Shown: one piece after another, positions 21,404 through 31,706 of the stretch | Layout of the letters: each line of letters opens with the position of its first letter | Numbering within the stretch: position 1 is the first letter of the stretch | Source of the DNA: Umbelopsis ramanniana AG | Taxonomy: Eukaryota; Mucoromycota; Umbelopsidomycetes; Umbelopsidales; Umbelopsidaceae | Assembly (NCBI RefSeq): GCF_025399195.1 | Contig: NW_026252150.1 | Location: 1 to 54,509 of the forward strand | Length of the DNA stretch: 54,509 nucleotides | Direction of reading: 5' to 3' | Notes under the pieces: model-generated | Seen by the model: only the letters and a program-made list of their open reading frames with translations | Told to the model about the DNA's origin: nothing | Databases searched by the model: none | Translations under genes and position numbers: made by a program

Positions 21404-22719
21404 TTAATAAAGTGGAGACGCGTACCTCTGCCATCATCAGACAAGACAACATACGCGTTGCCGGATAAATGCGTATAACCGATTTGCAACAGTGCAAAGG
21501 CCAAGCGGGCTTTTAAAATATGACTAATGCGGATAAGACGGAGAATCGGGCCGATGGCCAATTACGTTGCCTTTCCCTCACCAAACATTGGCATTGAAAG
21601 ATGCAATTGCAGCTTTATTGGCGTTACTTTTGAGACTTGAGTACAAAATACCACATGCAGATGCTTTGTTAGCCTTTTAAGAACAGTTTATGAACTACAA
21701 CGCAGAAACGCTTGATAATTAACTACATGTCTTGGCTTTCCTAAGGTAAAAATGCAATCGCCAGCTAGCTTGAGGCAATTTCAGCGCTGGTGTTACCAGC
21801 ATAAACTCTGGAAATGGTAGATCATCGATTGCACAAGCGAACAACGTATGCCTCCAGACATACGAGGCGGCAGTTACGTAAATTTCCTTTTTGATAAAGG
21901 AACTTTGGAGAGATTATGAGGCTGAGGAATGGCAAATTAGACTGTACATGAAGCGACAGTTGTAGCAGTAGGGACCCTCGGAAGACTTAGAATGGTTATA
22001 CAATATGAATAGTGTCAAGTTGCGTTTCAACTTTAATATGAGCAACTTGATATGGAAAAACAATGGGAAAGGCAATGCGAGTTAACAAGTCAATGCCTCC
22101 TGGTGATAAGTTTTGACTATTGCAGCAACACGGTTACGGACTGAATTAAGACGAGATGATTGATAAGGTGAGGGGGGTTTGCGGTTGAAGCTGCTATTCT
22201 GATTGCTCCCATGGTAGTATCAAAGGGCTTTTGTTTTCTCTTAGAAAGGACCACCAGTAGCAATGAGTTGGACCAACATCAAATCCTGCCCTCGAACTCG
22301 CTATGTGCACTGAGTAATCAAAAAAGTCCCTTTCCCCCATTTGGCTCCTCATCATGTTGCCTAGGGTCTTCATTGAATATTGAGAATTGGTTTACGTGTC
22401 CCAGTTACGTATGGCAAAAGGTTACGGTCATGTCACTTTAAAGGCAACTTGATAATTCCCATTTGGAGTGTACGTGTCCAAAGTTTGTCCGTGATTGAGT
22501 TTATTAAACTGCCAGTCGGCTTCACTGAAAATGCATCAAGTAGAAAGAGTACAGAGAAATTTATCATATAACTACGTCAAGGGAGTTGGAATCTGATTGC
22601 CACTCCAGGTCAAAAAAAATGAGGTGGAGAGGAATTCATCAGATTTTTTATAATTAAACGTGCTGGCATAAAAAAAATTCTGTTTGTACAGCTTAGAGTA
22701 TTTGGATTGAAGTACTTTG
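21404..22719. other. Intergenic region between SDR copies 1 and 2
   Basis: Besides the upstream region of copy 1 (element CCGGATAAATGCGTATAACCG at 21461-21481) I see no gene or relic in this 1.3 kb. Confidence 0.4.
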
Positions 22720-23673
22720 TCAGTCAAAGCGTTGTCCAACCAATTTCTCAGTCAATTTCCACAGTTTTTCGGCTTGCGTATCATCTGTGGCCCAAGGATT
22801 GACTTGATCCATGGCGATTTGACAGTCCACCAGGTATGATCCAGACTCCGAAGCAATAGTTGGATCAAAGGCAGCAACCAGTAGAGTTGACGTTCCTTGA
22901 CTAAGGGTCTTGAATGCCACCCCACTAAAATCGACCACATCGCCATGGTGATCCTTTACTGGTCCAGCGGAATCTTCAGGTGTAATGGCACATGCAGGTT
23001 TCTTGATCACACCAGGATGGAGACTAAAGGCCGCAAGTCCTTTGCTTTTGTAGCGCTTGCTCAGCTCACAGGCAAACAAAATTTTGGCAGTCTGGGATTG
23101 AGCGTATGCGATCCATTCGGTGTATCTGTTGCCTTTGTCGAAGAAAAGATCGTCGAAACGGATAGCTGAAAGAAAATGGCCAATACTAGAAACACTGACA
23201 ATACGCGGAGCCTTGGAAGCAAGAATCTTAGGCACGATCAAATTGGTGAAGAGGAAGGGTCTAACATAGTTGGTACCATATAGTGCTTCAAATCCGTCCT
23301 CGGTAGTGCGATATGGACAGCCCTTCATATTAGCGTTGTTAATAAGCACATCAATATCTTCAGGATAGGCATTGATTTCGGCCGCTGCGTGCCTGACGGA
23401 TTGGAGTGATGCAAAATCGACCACCAATGACTGGATTTTAGCAGAAGGAGTTTCCTCATTGATCTTTTGGATGGCTTCGTCAAGCTGCTCTCGTTTCTCA
23501 CCAGCTACGATCACTAATGCAGCATGGTGCTTGGCAATGGTGCGAGCACACTCGGCACCAAGGTCATTTCAGGTACATCCAGTAATTAAGACGGTCTTTC
23601 CTTCGATCTCGTTTTCGAAGTAAATAGCAACTTCGTCTGCTTCGGTGTGGAACCCAAAATTCTTGTTTGACAT
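22720..23673 (-). pseudogene. Array SDR copy 2, disabled by one in-frame stop
   Basis: The frame is uninterrupted from ATG 23673 to the stop at 22720 except for TGA at 23571-23569, which replaces the Trp/Phe of the glycine motif (TGCT, stop, NDLGAE where others have TGCTWGGLGAE). The second Gly of GG is also changed to Asp, and the catalytic YxxxK reads YAQSQ, so the essential Lys is lost. The rest is full length (317 codons). The promoter element shared with other copies is still present at 23820-23843. It is therefore a recent, otherwise well kept pseudogene; stop-codon readthrough would still give an enzyme lacking the catalytic Lys. Confidence 0.85.
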
Positions 23674-23819
23674 GTAAAAAGTGTTTTATTCACTGTATTC
23701 AATGTATACGCGGATTCTAAATGAAGGTTGGCTCGACTCTCCTAAATACTGGTCTCATTTTTTGAAGCGATTTCTTCCGTTGCTCACTAGCAATATGCGT
23801 CATATCCTTGTGTCCCTTT

Positions 23820-23843
23820 GGTGGAATATACTACCGGATTCGG
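23820..23843 (-). promoter_or_regulatory. Shared array element upstream of copy 2
   Basis: GGTGGAATATACTACCGGAT, about 150-170 bp before the ATG; homologous to the elements upstream of copies 3, 4, 5 and 6. Confidence 0.5.
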
Positions 23844-24222
23844 AAAGAGGGTATTGCGAATCATTGGACATATTGGTGGTGTCAATTTCTACGAATCAGA
23901 AAGGTACATCGCTGTTAGAGGAGGTAATTCAAGGCATGAAAATGTTTTCCTGTATTGACATTGCATAAAAAGGTGTCGCCCAAATTCGATAGCATCCTAC
24001 GCCGATTCCCAAGACGATCAGCGGCATCAAGGAGTAACAGGCATGGATGTCATAAATACGTCTTCGATCTCTAATTAAGCTGGTGTCGACAGTATCACCC
24101 ATCATTTTCAGTACAAGTGAAAGGTAATGGTACACGGAGGAAAATTTGCATGTATTCATCTATGAAGGAAAAGGTATAATGACATGTTGTCTAGGATCAA
24201 ATTTTTAATTGCAGGTTATCAA

Positions 24223-25182
24223 TTAAAACTGCTGCCCAATGATTTTCTCACTCAGTTCCCACAGCCGCTCGGCCTGAGCCTCATCTATGGCATATGCCTT
24301 GGCCTCATTATTGGCAAGCTGACAACTAACTAGGTAAGAACCAGATTGCGAAGTAATGTTAGGATCAAATGCCGCAACAATATGAGTTGAAGTTCCCTCC
24401 GCAATGGTTTTGTATTCAACGCCGGTGGTGTCGTACACATTGCCTTCGTGATCCTTAAGAGGCTCAGCAAAATCTGCAGGTCTAAGATCGCGCCCAAGGT
24501 TGGTTTGGATGCGGCCAGGATGTAGACTGAAGGCGACAAGACCTTGGGACTTGTAGCGCTTCGCCAATTCAAGAGCAAACAAAATATTGGCGGTCTTGGA
24601 TTGACCGTACGCAGCAAATTTGTGATAAGCTTTTCCATTATCGAAGAAAGGATCGTCAAATCGAACTGGGGAGAAGAAATGGCCCAAACTAGAGACGTTG
24701 ATAATGCGTGGAGCACCAGTCTTAGAAGCAAGAATCTTGGGCAAGATCAAGTTGGTGAAGAGGAAGGGTCCGATGTGATTGGTACCGAATTGAGCTTCGA
24801 ATCCATCCTTGGTGGTGTAGTATGGTGATGCCATGATAGCAGCGTTGTTGATCAAGACATCAATAGCTTCAGGATAGGTGTTGACTTTGGCAGCAGCATG
24901 TCGGACGGACTCGAGTGAGGCAAGATCAATAACGAGGGATCGTAAGTTAGCGGAAGGAGTCTCTGCCTTGATCTTCTCAATGGCATCGTCGAGAGCCTCT
25001 TGCTTTCTACCAGCGACAATGACTAAGCCAGCATGGTGCTTGGACACCACTCTTGCGGCCTCGTAGCCAAGACCACCGAATGTGCATCCAGTGATCAAGA
25101 CGGTCTTTCCTTTGATCTCGTTTTCAAAGTAAGTAGCGACTTCTTCTGCCTCAGTGTGATATCCGAAATTCTTGTTTGACAT
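24223..25182 (-). CDS. Array SDR copy 3 (intact)
   Basis: Single exon, 319 residues, MSNKNFGYHTEAEEV start. Glycine motif TGCTFGGLGYE, NNAAIMAS, NVSSLGH and YGQSK are present. C-terminus ends IIGQQF. Its 5' half and promoter are the closest match to the 5' half and promoter of the chimeric pseudogene at 27.1-28.0 kb. In its middle part (SPVRFDD...KAYHKFAAYGQSKTANILF) it resembles copy 6, suggesting exchange. Activity: NAD(P)-linked carbonyl/alcohol oxidoreductase by family; substrate unknown. Confidence 0.88.
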   Translation of the reverse strand: MSNKNFGYHTEAEEVATYFENEIKGKTVLITGCTFGGLGYEAARVVSKHHAGLVIVAGRKQEALDDAIEKIKAETPSANLRSLVIDLASLESVRHAAAKVNTYPEAIDVLINNAAIMASPYYTTKDGFEAQFGTNHIGPFLFTNLILPKILASKTGAPRIINVSSLGHFFSPVRFDDPFFDNGKAYHKFAAYGQSKTANILFALELAKRYKSQGLVAFSLHPGRIQTNLGRDLRPADFAEPLKDHEGNVYDTTGVEYKTIAEGTSTHIVAAFDPNITSQSGSYLVSCQLANNEAKAYAIDEAQAERLWELSEKIIGQQF

Positions 25183-25320
25183 GATGAAGGGAATTTAACA
25201 CGATTTTAGTAATTTAAGATATCTTAATGAGCCACTGGGTCATCTTAAATATTTTTCTCAGATCTTGGAACGAGGTGCTTGCGTCGCCATGGAGCAACCA
25301 TTACTCCATGTCTGGCTGTC

Positions 25321-25342
25321 GGTGGAATGTATTACCGGATTG
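25321..25342 (-). promoter_or_regulatory. Shared array element upstream of copy 3
   Basis: Within GTCGGTGGAATGTATTACCG lies CGGT-N10-ACCG, an inverted repeat, 139-160 bp before the ATG. A TATTTAA site lies at 25246-25252. Confidence 0.5.
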
Positions 25343-25556
25343 ACAGAAAGATTTCAGTACGTTTGCGATCCAACTTGGCTGTGCTCTATTATATTAACTT
25401 TACTGGCTGTTGATTATGTAAGGTTATCTAGAGGCTATGATATCGAACTGAGCGCTCACTGTTCCGTCAAAGTCGAAGCTAGCGGTATGTGTAAAAAGTT
25501 ACTTATATTTTATTGGTATTCAGATCATCGGTCCTAGCTCAAAATTTGGTCGACTA

Positions 25557-26519
25557 TTAAAACTGCTGTCCAACGATTTTCTCGCTCAGTGCCCACAACT
25601 TTTCTGCTTGCTTATCGTCTGTAGCATACGGCTTGGCCTGCTCCATGGCAATCTGACAGTCAGACAGGTAAGAACCAGATTGGGATATAATGTTAGGATC
25701 AAATGCCGCAACAATATGAGTTGAAGTTCCTTCAGGAATGGTCTTGTATACGAAACCGCTCAAGTCGAGGACATTGCCATCATAATCCTTGATGGGCTCA
25801 GCAAAAAGCTCTTCAGGTTGAATATCGCGGCCAAGATTAGTCAAGATGCCACCAGGATGAAGACTGAAGGCGACAAGACCTTGGGACTTGTAGCGCTTCG
25901 CCAATTCACGAGCAAATAACATATTGGCGGTCTTGGTTTGACCATAAGCGGTCCATTTTTGATAGGCTTTGCCATTGTCGAAGAAAGGATCGTCGAACCG
26001 GATTGGAGAGAAGACATGTCCCATACTTGAGATATTTACAATACGTGGAGCTCCGGTCTTAGAAGCAAGGACCTTGGGCAAGATCAAGTTGGTGAAGAGG
26101 AAGGGTCCGATGTGATTGGTACCGAACTGAGCTTCGAATCCATCCTTGGTGGTGTAGTATGGTGATGCCATGATAGCAGCGTTGTTGATCAAGACATCAA
26201 TAGGTTCAGAATAGGCGTTGACCTCAGCAGCAGCGTGTCTGACGGACTCAAGTGAGGCGAGATCAATAAGGAGGGATCGTAAGTTGGCAGATGGAGTCTC
26301 TGCCTTGATCTTCTCAATGGCATCGTCGAGAGCCTCTTGCTTTCTACCAGCGACAATGACTAAGCCAGCATGGTGCTTGGACACCACTCTTGCAGTCTCA
26401 TAACCAAGACCGCCGAATGTGCATCCAGTGATCAAGACGGTCTTTCCCTTGATTTCGTTTTCAAAGTAAGTAGCGACTTCTTCAGCCTCAGTGTGGTATC
26501 CGAAATTCTTATTTGACAT
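25557..26519 (-). CDS. Array SDR copy 4 (intact)
   Basis: Single exon, 320 residues from ATG 26519 (MSNKNFGYH). An in-frame ATG 51 bp upstream exists, but all sister copies start at MSNKNF and the TATA-like site lies just beyond. Glycine motif TGCTFGGLG, NNAAIMAS, NISSMGH and YGQTK are present. Its duplicate is copy 6: from EVNAYSEPID to the C-terminus they are nearly identical except for the middle segment. Family function as in copy 1; substrate unknown. Confidence 0.88.
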   Translation of the reverse strand: MSNKNFGYHTEAEEVATYFENEIKGKTVLITGCTFGGLGYETARVVSKHHAGLVIVAGRKQEALDDAIEKIKAETPSANLRSLLIDLASLESVRHAAAEVNAYSEPIDVLINNAAIMASPYYTTKDGFEAQFGTNHIGPFLFTNLILPKVLASKTGAPRIVNISSMGHVFSPIRFDDPFFDNGKAYQKWTAYGQTKTANMLFARELAKRYKSQGLVAFSLHPGGILTNLGRDIQPEELFAEPIKDYDGNVLDLSGFVYKTIPEGTSTHIVAAFDPNIISQSGSYLSDCQIAMEQAKPYATDDKQAEKLWALSEKIVGQQF

Positions 26520-26659
26520 AATAAAGAGAATATGTTGTAATGTTGATATTTCTTTTTGAACTGTTGGCACGTCTTAAATACTCCTTGAATTTAGAAACGA
26601 AGTGCTTCATTCATCAGTGCCCGTCAAAATACTTACGTGTACCTACGATTCGTGGCTTC

Positions 26660-26682
26660 GGCGGAATATATTACCGGATTCG
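26660..26682 (-). promoter_or_regulatory. Shared array element upstream of copy 4
   Basis: CTTCGGCGGAATATATTACC followed by GGATTCG; 141-163 bp before the ATG. Confidence 0.5.
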
Positions 26683-27071
26683 TAATTAGGGCTCTAGAGG
26701 TGCAGCGGCTTAAAGCTGTGTTTGATTCTATTAAAGACTGCTGCTTTGCGTATAATTCGCCAGGAGTTTCCGGAAATCCACATCCGGAGGGAAAGTTTGA
26801 CTTTAAGTGGATGAAAATTGTTAGTATACAATATGGCTACCATTGAATTAATATAACGCCGCCTGAATAGAGGACCACTCTGCCTCTGGCCCCTGCGGTA
26901 TAGAGTCCTTACCCCATGTAAAGTTTTCGTTTGTGTCAATCGTGTTAGTTCCAAACTAGTTCACATTTTTTTTTTTCAAATCAAGGGAAGGCAATATAAA
27001 TGAAGTTTGCATGTGTATTTGTGGACAGACGAACTGGCATCTGGAATAATATCTAACTTTTGCGGCATACC

Positions 27072-28007
27072 TTATTGGAACTTTTGGCCAACCAGCTTTT
27101 CGCTCAGCCCCAACAGTTTTTCAGCTTCTGCATCATCTTTCGCGTATTGCTTTACCCGATCCATAGCCAGGTGACAATCTGCCAGATAAGATCCAGTCTC
27201 GGAGGCGAGTTTTGGTCAAATGCTGCGACGATATGAGTTGCAGTGCCTTCAGGAATGGTCTTGTGATACTCGCTGCTGAAATCGATTGAAATGCCATCGT
27301 AATCCTTCATAGGCTCCGAGAACTCTTCACGTTTGACATTGCGAGAAAGGGTTGGTACGAATAACGCCAGGATGAAGGCTGAAAGCAGTCAGTCCCTGGC
27401 TCTTGTATCGGTTGCTCAATGCACGAGCAAATAAAACGTTGGCGGTTTTGGATTGACCATATGCGAGCCATTTATGATAAGTTTTACCGTCTTCAAAGCA
27501 AGGGTCGTCATATCGTATGGCGGAGAGAATATGACCAACACTTGAGGCGTTGACAATACGTGGGCTCCGGTCTTAGAAGCAAGGATGTTGGGCAAGATCA
27601 AGTTGATGAAGAGGAAAGGTCCGATGTGGTTAGTACCGAGTTGAGACTCGAATCCATCCTTCGTTGTGTGGTACGGTGGTGCTATGGTAAAAATCGGTGT
27701 TGATCAAGATAGCAATAACTTCAGGGTAGGTGTTGACTTCGGCAGCAGCCTGTCGGACAGACTCGAGTGAAGCGAGATCAATAACGAGGGATCGAAAGTT
27801 AGCGAACGGAGTCTCTGTCTTAATCTTCTCAATGGCATCGTCGAGTGACTCTTGCTTTCTACCAGCGACAATGACTTAGCCAGACTCGTAGCCAAGACCA
27901 CTGAATGTGCATCAGTGATCAAGACGATCTTCCCTTGATCTCATTTTCATAGTAAATAGTGACTTCTCCAGCCTCAGCGTGGTATTTAAAAATACTTATT
28001 TTGACAT
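27072..28007 (-). pseudogene. Chimeric, frameshifted SDR pseudogene (copy 5)
   Basis: Reads as an SDR throughout but with several small indels: single-base changes near 27214, 27350, 27569, 27690 and 27914, and a roughly 28-base deletion near 27885 that removes part of the Rossmann fold. Its 3' part (27072 to about 27650) is nearly identical to copy 7, including the stop TTATTGGAACTTTTGGCC and the 3' flank. Its 5' part and upstream DNA match copy 3, with the shared ATAGGTGTTGACTT, AACGAGGGATCG and CTCGTAGCCAAGACC. It therefore looks like the junction left by unequal crossing-over. Confidence 0.85.
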
Positions 28008-28145
28008 ATTGAAGAGAATGTATTACAATTTTTTTATTTGAGGATACCTTATTGAACCGCTGGATCGTCTTAAATACATTTCTCAGATCTTGGAACGAGG
28101 TCCTTGCGCCGCCATGGAGCGACCATTACTCCATGTCTGACTGTC

Positions 28146-28169
28146 GGTGGAATGTATTACCGGATTGAC
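28146..28169 (-). promoter_or_regulatory. Shared array element upstream of pseudogene copy 5
   Basis: Same sequence as upstream of copy 3 (GGTGGAATGTATTACCGGAT), 139-162 bp before the former start codon at 28007. Confidence 0.5.
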
Positions 28170-28382
28170 AGAAAGATTTCAGTGCGTTTGCGATCCAACT
28201 TGGCTGTGCTCCAGTATATTAATTGTACTGACTGTCTATCGTATAAATTTTTTGAGAGGCTATGGTATCGAACTGAGCACTCACTAGCTTCGATCAAAGT
28301 TGAAGCTAAGGGTATGTGTGAAATTTACTTTTGTATTTTATTGGTATACAACGATCGGGCTAACTCAAAACTTGGTTATCAA

Positions 28383-29345
28383 TTAAAACTTTTGTCCAAC
28401 GATTTTCTCGCTTAGTGCCCACAACTTTTCAGCTTGTTCATCGTCTGTAGCATACGGCTTGGCCTGCTCCATGGCAATTTGACAGTCAGACAGGTAAGAA
28501 CCGGATTGAGAAATAATATTGGGATCAAATGCCGCAACAATATGAGTTGAAGTTCCTTCAGGAATGGTCTTGTATACGAAACCAGTCAAGTCGAGGACAT
28601 TGCCATCATAATCCTTGATAGGCTCAGCAAAAAGCTCTTCAGGTTTAACATCGCGAGCAAGATTAGTTAAGATGCCACCAGGATGAAGACTGAAGGCGAC
28701 AAGTCCTTGGGACTTGTAGCGCTTCGCCAATTCACGAGCAAATAATATGTTGGCGGTCTTGGATTGACCGTATGCAGCCCATTTGTGATAGGCTTTGCCA
28801 TTGTCGAAGAAAGGATCGTCCAATTGGACTGGAGAGGATATATGTGCCATACTAGAGATATTTACAATACGTGGAGCTCCGGTCTTGGAAGCAAGAACTT
28901 TAGGCAAGATCAAGTTGGTGAAGAGGAAGGGTCCGATGTGGTTGGTGCCGAATTGAGCTTCGATCCCATCCTTGGTGGTGTGGTATGGTGATGCCATGAT
29001 AGCAGCGTTGTTGATCAAGATATCAATAGGTTCAGAATAGGCGTTGACCTCAGCAGCAGCATGTCGGACGGACTCCAGTGAGGCGAGATCAATAAGGAGG
29101 GATCGTAAGTTGGCAGATGGAGTCTCTGCCTTGATCTTCTCAATGGCATCGTCGAGAGCCTCTTGCTTTCTACCAGCGACAATGACTAAGCCAGCATGGT
29201 GCTTGGACACCACTCTTGCGGTCTCATAACCAAGACCACCGAATGTGCATCCAGTGATCAAGACGGTCTTTCCCTTGATCTCATTTTCATAGTAAGTAGC
29301 GACTTCCTCAGCCTCAGTGTGGTATCCGAAATTCTTATTTGACAT
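28383..29345 (-). CDS. Array SDR copy 6 (intact)
   Basis: Single exon, 320 residues, MSNKNFGYHTEAEEVATYYENE. Glycine motif TGCTFGGLG, NNAAIMAS, NISSMAH and YGQSK are intact. It is the duplicate of copy 4; a middle patch (SSPVQLDDPFF, AYHKWAAYGQSK) looks more like copy 3. Upstream element at 29482-29504 and TATTTAA at about 29399. Substrate unknown. Confidence 0.88.
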   Translation of the reverse strand: MSNKNFGYHTEAEEVATYYENEIKGKTVLITGCTFGGLGYETARVVSKHHAGLVIVAGRKQEALDDAIEKIKAETPSANLRSLLIDLASLESVRHAAAEVNAYSEPIDILINNAAIMASPYHTTKDGIEAQFGTNHIGPFLFTNLILPKVLASKTGAPRIVNISSMAHISSPVQLDDPFFDNGKAYHKWAAYGQSKTANILFARELAKRYKSQGLVAFSLHPGGILTNLARDVKPEELFAEPIKDYDGNVLDLTGFVYKTIPEGTSTHIVAAFDPNIISQSGSYLSDCQIAMEQAKPYATDDEQAEKLWALSEKIVGQKF

Positions 29346-29481
29346 AATAAAGAAAATATGTTGTAATGTTAATATTCTTTCGGTATTGCTGGCTCGTCTT
29401 AAATATTTCTTGATTTAGAAACGAAGTGCTTATATTCGTAAGTGTACACCTATTCTTACGTATTCCTGAATGCGTGGCTCC

Positions 29482-29504
29482 GGCGAAATGTATTACCGGA
29501 TTCA
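29482..29504 (-). promoter_or_regulatory. Shared array element upstream of copy 6
   Basis: GGCGAAATGTATTACCGGAT then TCA, 137-159 bp before the ATG. Confidence 0.5.
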
Positions 29505-29776
29505 TAACTATGGCTCTAGAGGTGGAGCTGGATTTAAGCTGTATATTAAAAGCTGCTGCTCCGCATGTAATTCGCCACAAGTTTCCGGAAATCCACATCC
29601 GGAGTGAAAGTTTGACCCCATGAAAAGCTTTTGATTTGTAGCAATCGTATTAATTGCAAACTAGCTCACAATTTTTTTTCAATTCAAGTAGGAAGGCAAT
29701 ACGAATGAAGTTTGCATGTGTATTTATGTACGGATGAACTGGCATCTGGAATAATGTCTAACTTTTGCGGCATACC

Positions 29777-30739
29777 TTATTGGAACTTTTGGCCAACCAG
29801 CTTTTCGCTCAGCTCCCACAGTTTTTCAGCTTCTGCATCATCTTTCGCGTATCGCTTTACCCGATCCATAGCCAGTTGACAATCTGCCAGATAAGATCCA
29901 GTCTCGGAGGCGATGTTCTGATCAAATGCTGCGACGATGTGAGTTGCAGTGCCTTCAGGAATGGTCTTGTGATACTCGCTGCTGAAATCGATTGAAATGC
30001 CATCGTAATCCTTCATAGGCTCCGAGAACTCTTCGCGTTTGACATTACGAGAAAGGTTGGTTCGAATAACGCCAGGATGAAGGCTGAAAGCAGTTAGTCC
30101 CTGGCTCTTGTATCGGTTACTCAATGCACGAGCAAATAAAACGTTGGCGGTTTTGGATTGACCATATGCGAGCCATTTATGATACGTTTTACCGTCTTCA
30201 AAGCAAGGGTCGTCATATCGTATGGCGGAGAGAATGTGACCAACACTGGAGACGTTGACGATGCGTGGAGCTCCGGTCTTAGAAGCAAGGATCTTTGGCA
30301 AGATCAAGTTGGTAAAGAGGAAGGGTCCGATGTGGTTGGTACCGAGTTGAGACTCGAAGCCGTCCTTGGTAGTGTAATAAGGAGATGCCATAATACCGGC
30401 ATTGTTGATCAAGACATCAATGGCTTCAGGATAGGCGTTGACTTCGGCCGCAGCGTGTCTGACCGACTCGAGTGAGGCGAGGTCCAAAAGCAACGGTCGT
30501 AAGTTCGCTGATGGGGTTTCTGCTTTGATCTTCTCAATGGCATCGTCGAGCGATTCCTGTTTTCTACCAGCAACAATAACCAATTCAGCGTGGTGCTTGG
30601 ACACGACTCTCGCGGCCTCAAAACCAAGGCCACCAAGTGAGCATCCGGTGATCAAGACGGTCTTTCCCTTGATGTCGTTTTCGAAGTAAGTAGCAGCCTC
30701 GTCAGCTTCGGTGTGTAGTCCAAAATCCTTGTCTGACAT
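29777..30739 (-). CDS. Array SDR copy 7 (intact)
   Basis: Single exon, 320 residues starting MSDKDFGLHTEADEA at ATG 30739. The frame stays open upstream for about 80 codons, but that part covers the TATA box (TATAAATA, 30796-30789) and is not conserved. Glycine motif TGCSLGGLG, NNAGIMAS, NVSSVGH and YGQSK are present. It has the classical NNAG and is more divergent from copies 3, 4 and 6. Its 3' part is the parent type of the chimeric pseudogene. The CGG/CCG upstream element of the other copies is not recognisable here. Confidence 0.87.
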   Translation of the reverse strand: MSDKDFGLHTEADEAATYFENDIKGKTVLITGCSLGGLGFEAARVVSKHHAELVIVAGRKQESLDDAIEKIKAETPSANLRPLLLDLASLESVRHAAAEVNAYPEAIDVLINNAGIMASPYYTTKDGFESQLGTNHIGPFLFTNLILPKILASKTGAPRIVNVSSVGHILSAIRYDDPCFEDGKTYHKWLAYGQSKTANVLFARALSNRYKSQGLTAFSLHPGVIRTNLSRNVKREEFSEPMKDYDGISIDFSSEYHKTIPEGTATHIVAAFDQNIASETGSYLADCQLAMDRVKRYAKDDAEAEKLWELSEKLVGQKFQ

Positions 30740-30788
30740 AATAAAAATATATAGCGTGTTTGTGTAGGTAAGAAAAGTAAACGTGTCG

Positions 30789-30796
30789 TATTTATA
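30789..30796 (-). promoter_or_regulatory. TATA box of SDR copy 7
   Basis: TATAAATA on the minus strand, 50-57 bp before the ATG. Confidence 0.55.
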
Positions 30797-30999
30797 CTGT
30801 TTTCTGTGAAGGTAATTGACTATGTGACACTTGTTTGAGAATCCATTATTATTCTTCCATGAAAGGAAATTGCTGGCTTTCAGTGGCACGTTGAGGGGGG
30901 ATTGCGGCAGCCTACCCACTTGAAGCAAAATTAAGAAATCCGTACTATCAGTCAGCCTGATGATGTCGTTATTGATCATTGATCAATCATTATCTAATC

Positions 31000-31140
31000 A
31001 CTTAATCTCTCGCAGCTTCAAGTTGTAGATCGCACAAAGGCTGGTGTAGATGCCACCAGGGCGAAGGCAAGGCGAAAGTTTCTTTGATCTCGTTTGAAAT
31101 ATAAGGAAGACTTCCTTCGCTTGGTGTGGATCTGCAACTC
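31000..31140 (-). pseudogene. Internally deleted SDR relic
   Basis: On the minus strand a piece resembling HTEADEVATYFENEIKGK (near 31135-31080) is followed directly by LSPCLRPGGIYTSL, which matches AFSLHPGGIxTNL. About 500 bases between these two conserved parts are missing. A half-element GCTTCGGTGGAAC remains at 31283-31295, at the distance expected for a promoter of this relic. Confidence 0.55.
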
Positions 31141-31706
31141 CTATTATGTATAAAGAAACCATGTAATATCGTGTATCTGTATATACTTGTGAGCTGTTGG
31201 ATGGCCCTTGCCTTATTACCAATGTTTTGAAGGTAATGCTTGCATCTTCTTCAACAACATTTTCTTGTGTATTCCGTGCGGGGCTTCGGTGGAACTTTGC
31301 GGGGCTTCGGTGCATATCCCGGGTTCACTAAAATTTTTGGGCCAGGGGCTTTGTTTCATTGCATAAAATTGTAGTGATGCTTTGCTAGGAAGTGAAAAGT
31401 CACACCTGGAAGTGAAAGCGAAATATTCTAAAGGACAATTTGTGAGTATATATCACTGCTATGAATACAAGTGCTATTCAAAGTTGTCACCACTATGTCC
31501 TAAATCACAGCGAGCAGCTAGCGGTAATGGATTTACATAACCGTGGTAAAAGTACATTTAAGTTATCTGTATAAATATCTAGCTCAATTCTCCCTATCCC
31601 ATAGTGTAATGAGAACGACAATATATATTGTTAATTTACATTTGTTTATATCGTAGGAACATACAGATAAATGAGATGATGTCTAAGTGCTGTACCATCA
31701 TTATAT
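31141..31706. other. Intergenic region
   Basis: Upstream trace of the 31.0-kb relic, then AT-rich DNA. The last 100 bases (with ATGAGATGATGTCTAAGTGC) are a duplicated 3' flank also found before copy 10 at 33.66-33.76 kb. Confidence 0.4.

Larger units (their letters stand above)
25183..28007. repeat. Left copy of a 2.8-kb segmental duplication
   Basis: Contains the promoter of copy 3, copy 4, its promoter and the chimeric pseudogene. It corresponds in order to 28008-30739 with an offset of about 2.7-2.8 kb: copy 4 matches copy 6, and the intergenic DNA also matches. Gaps and substitutions are frequent, so it is not brand new. Confidence 0.75.
28008..30739. repeat. Right copy of the 2.8-kb segmental duplication
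   Basis: Promoter (like that of copy 3), copy 6, promoter and copy 7, in the same order as 25183-28007. Intergenic DNA is clearly homologous, for example GAAGTTTGCATGTGTATTT at 27002 and 29706. Confidence 0.75.

Noticed and set aside
30158-30475. Plus-strand frames opposite several SDR copies, recurring at the same place in each copy
   Set aside because: They recur only because the SDR genes are duplicated; composition follows the antisense of a conserved coding sequence.
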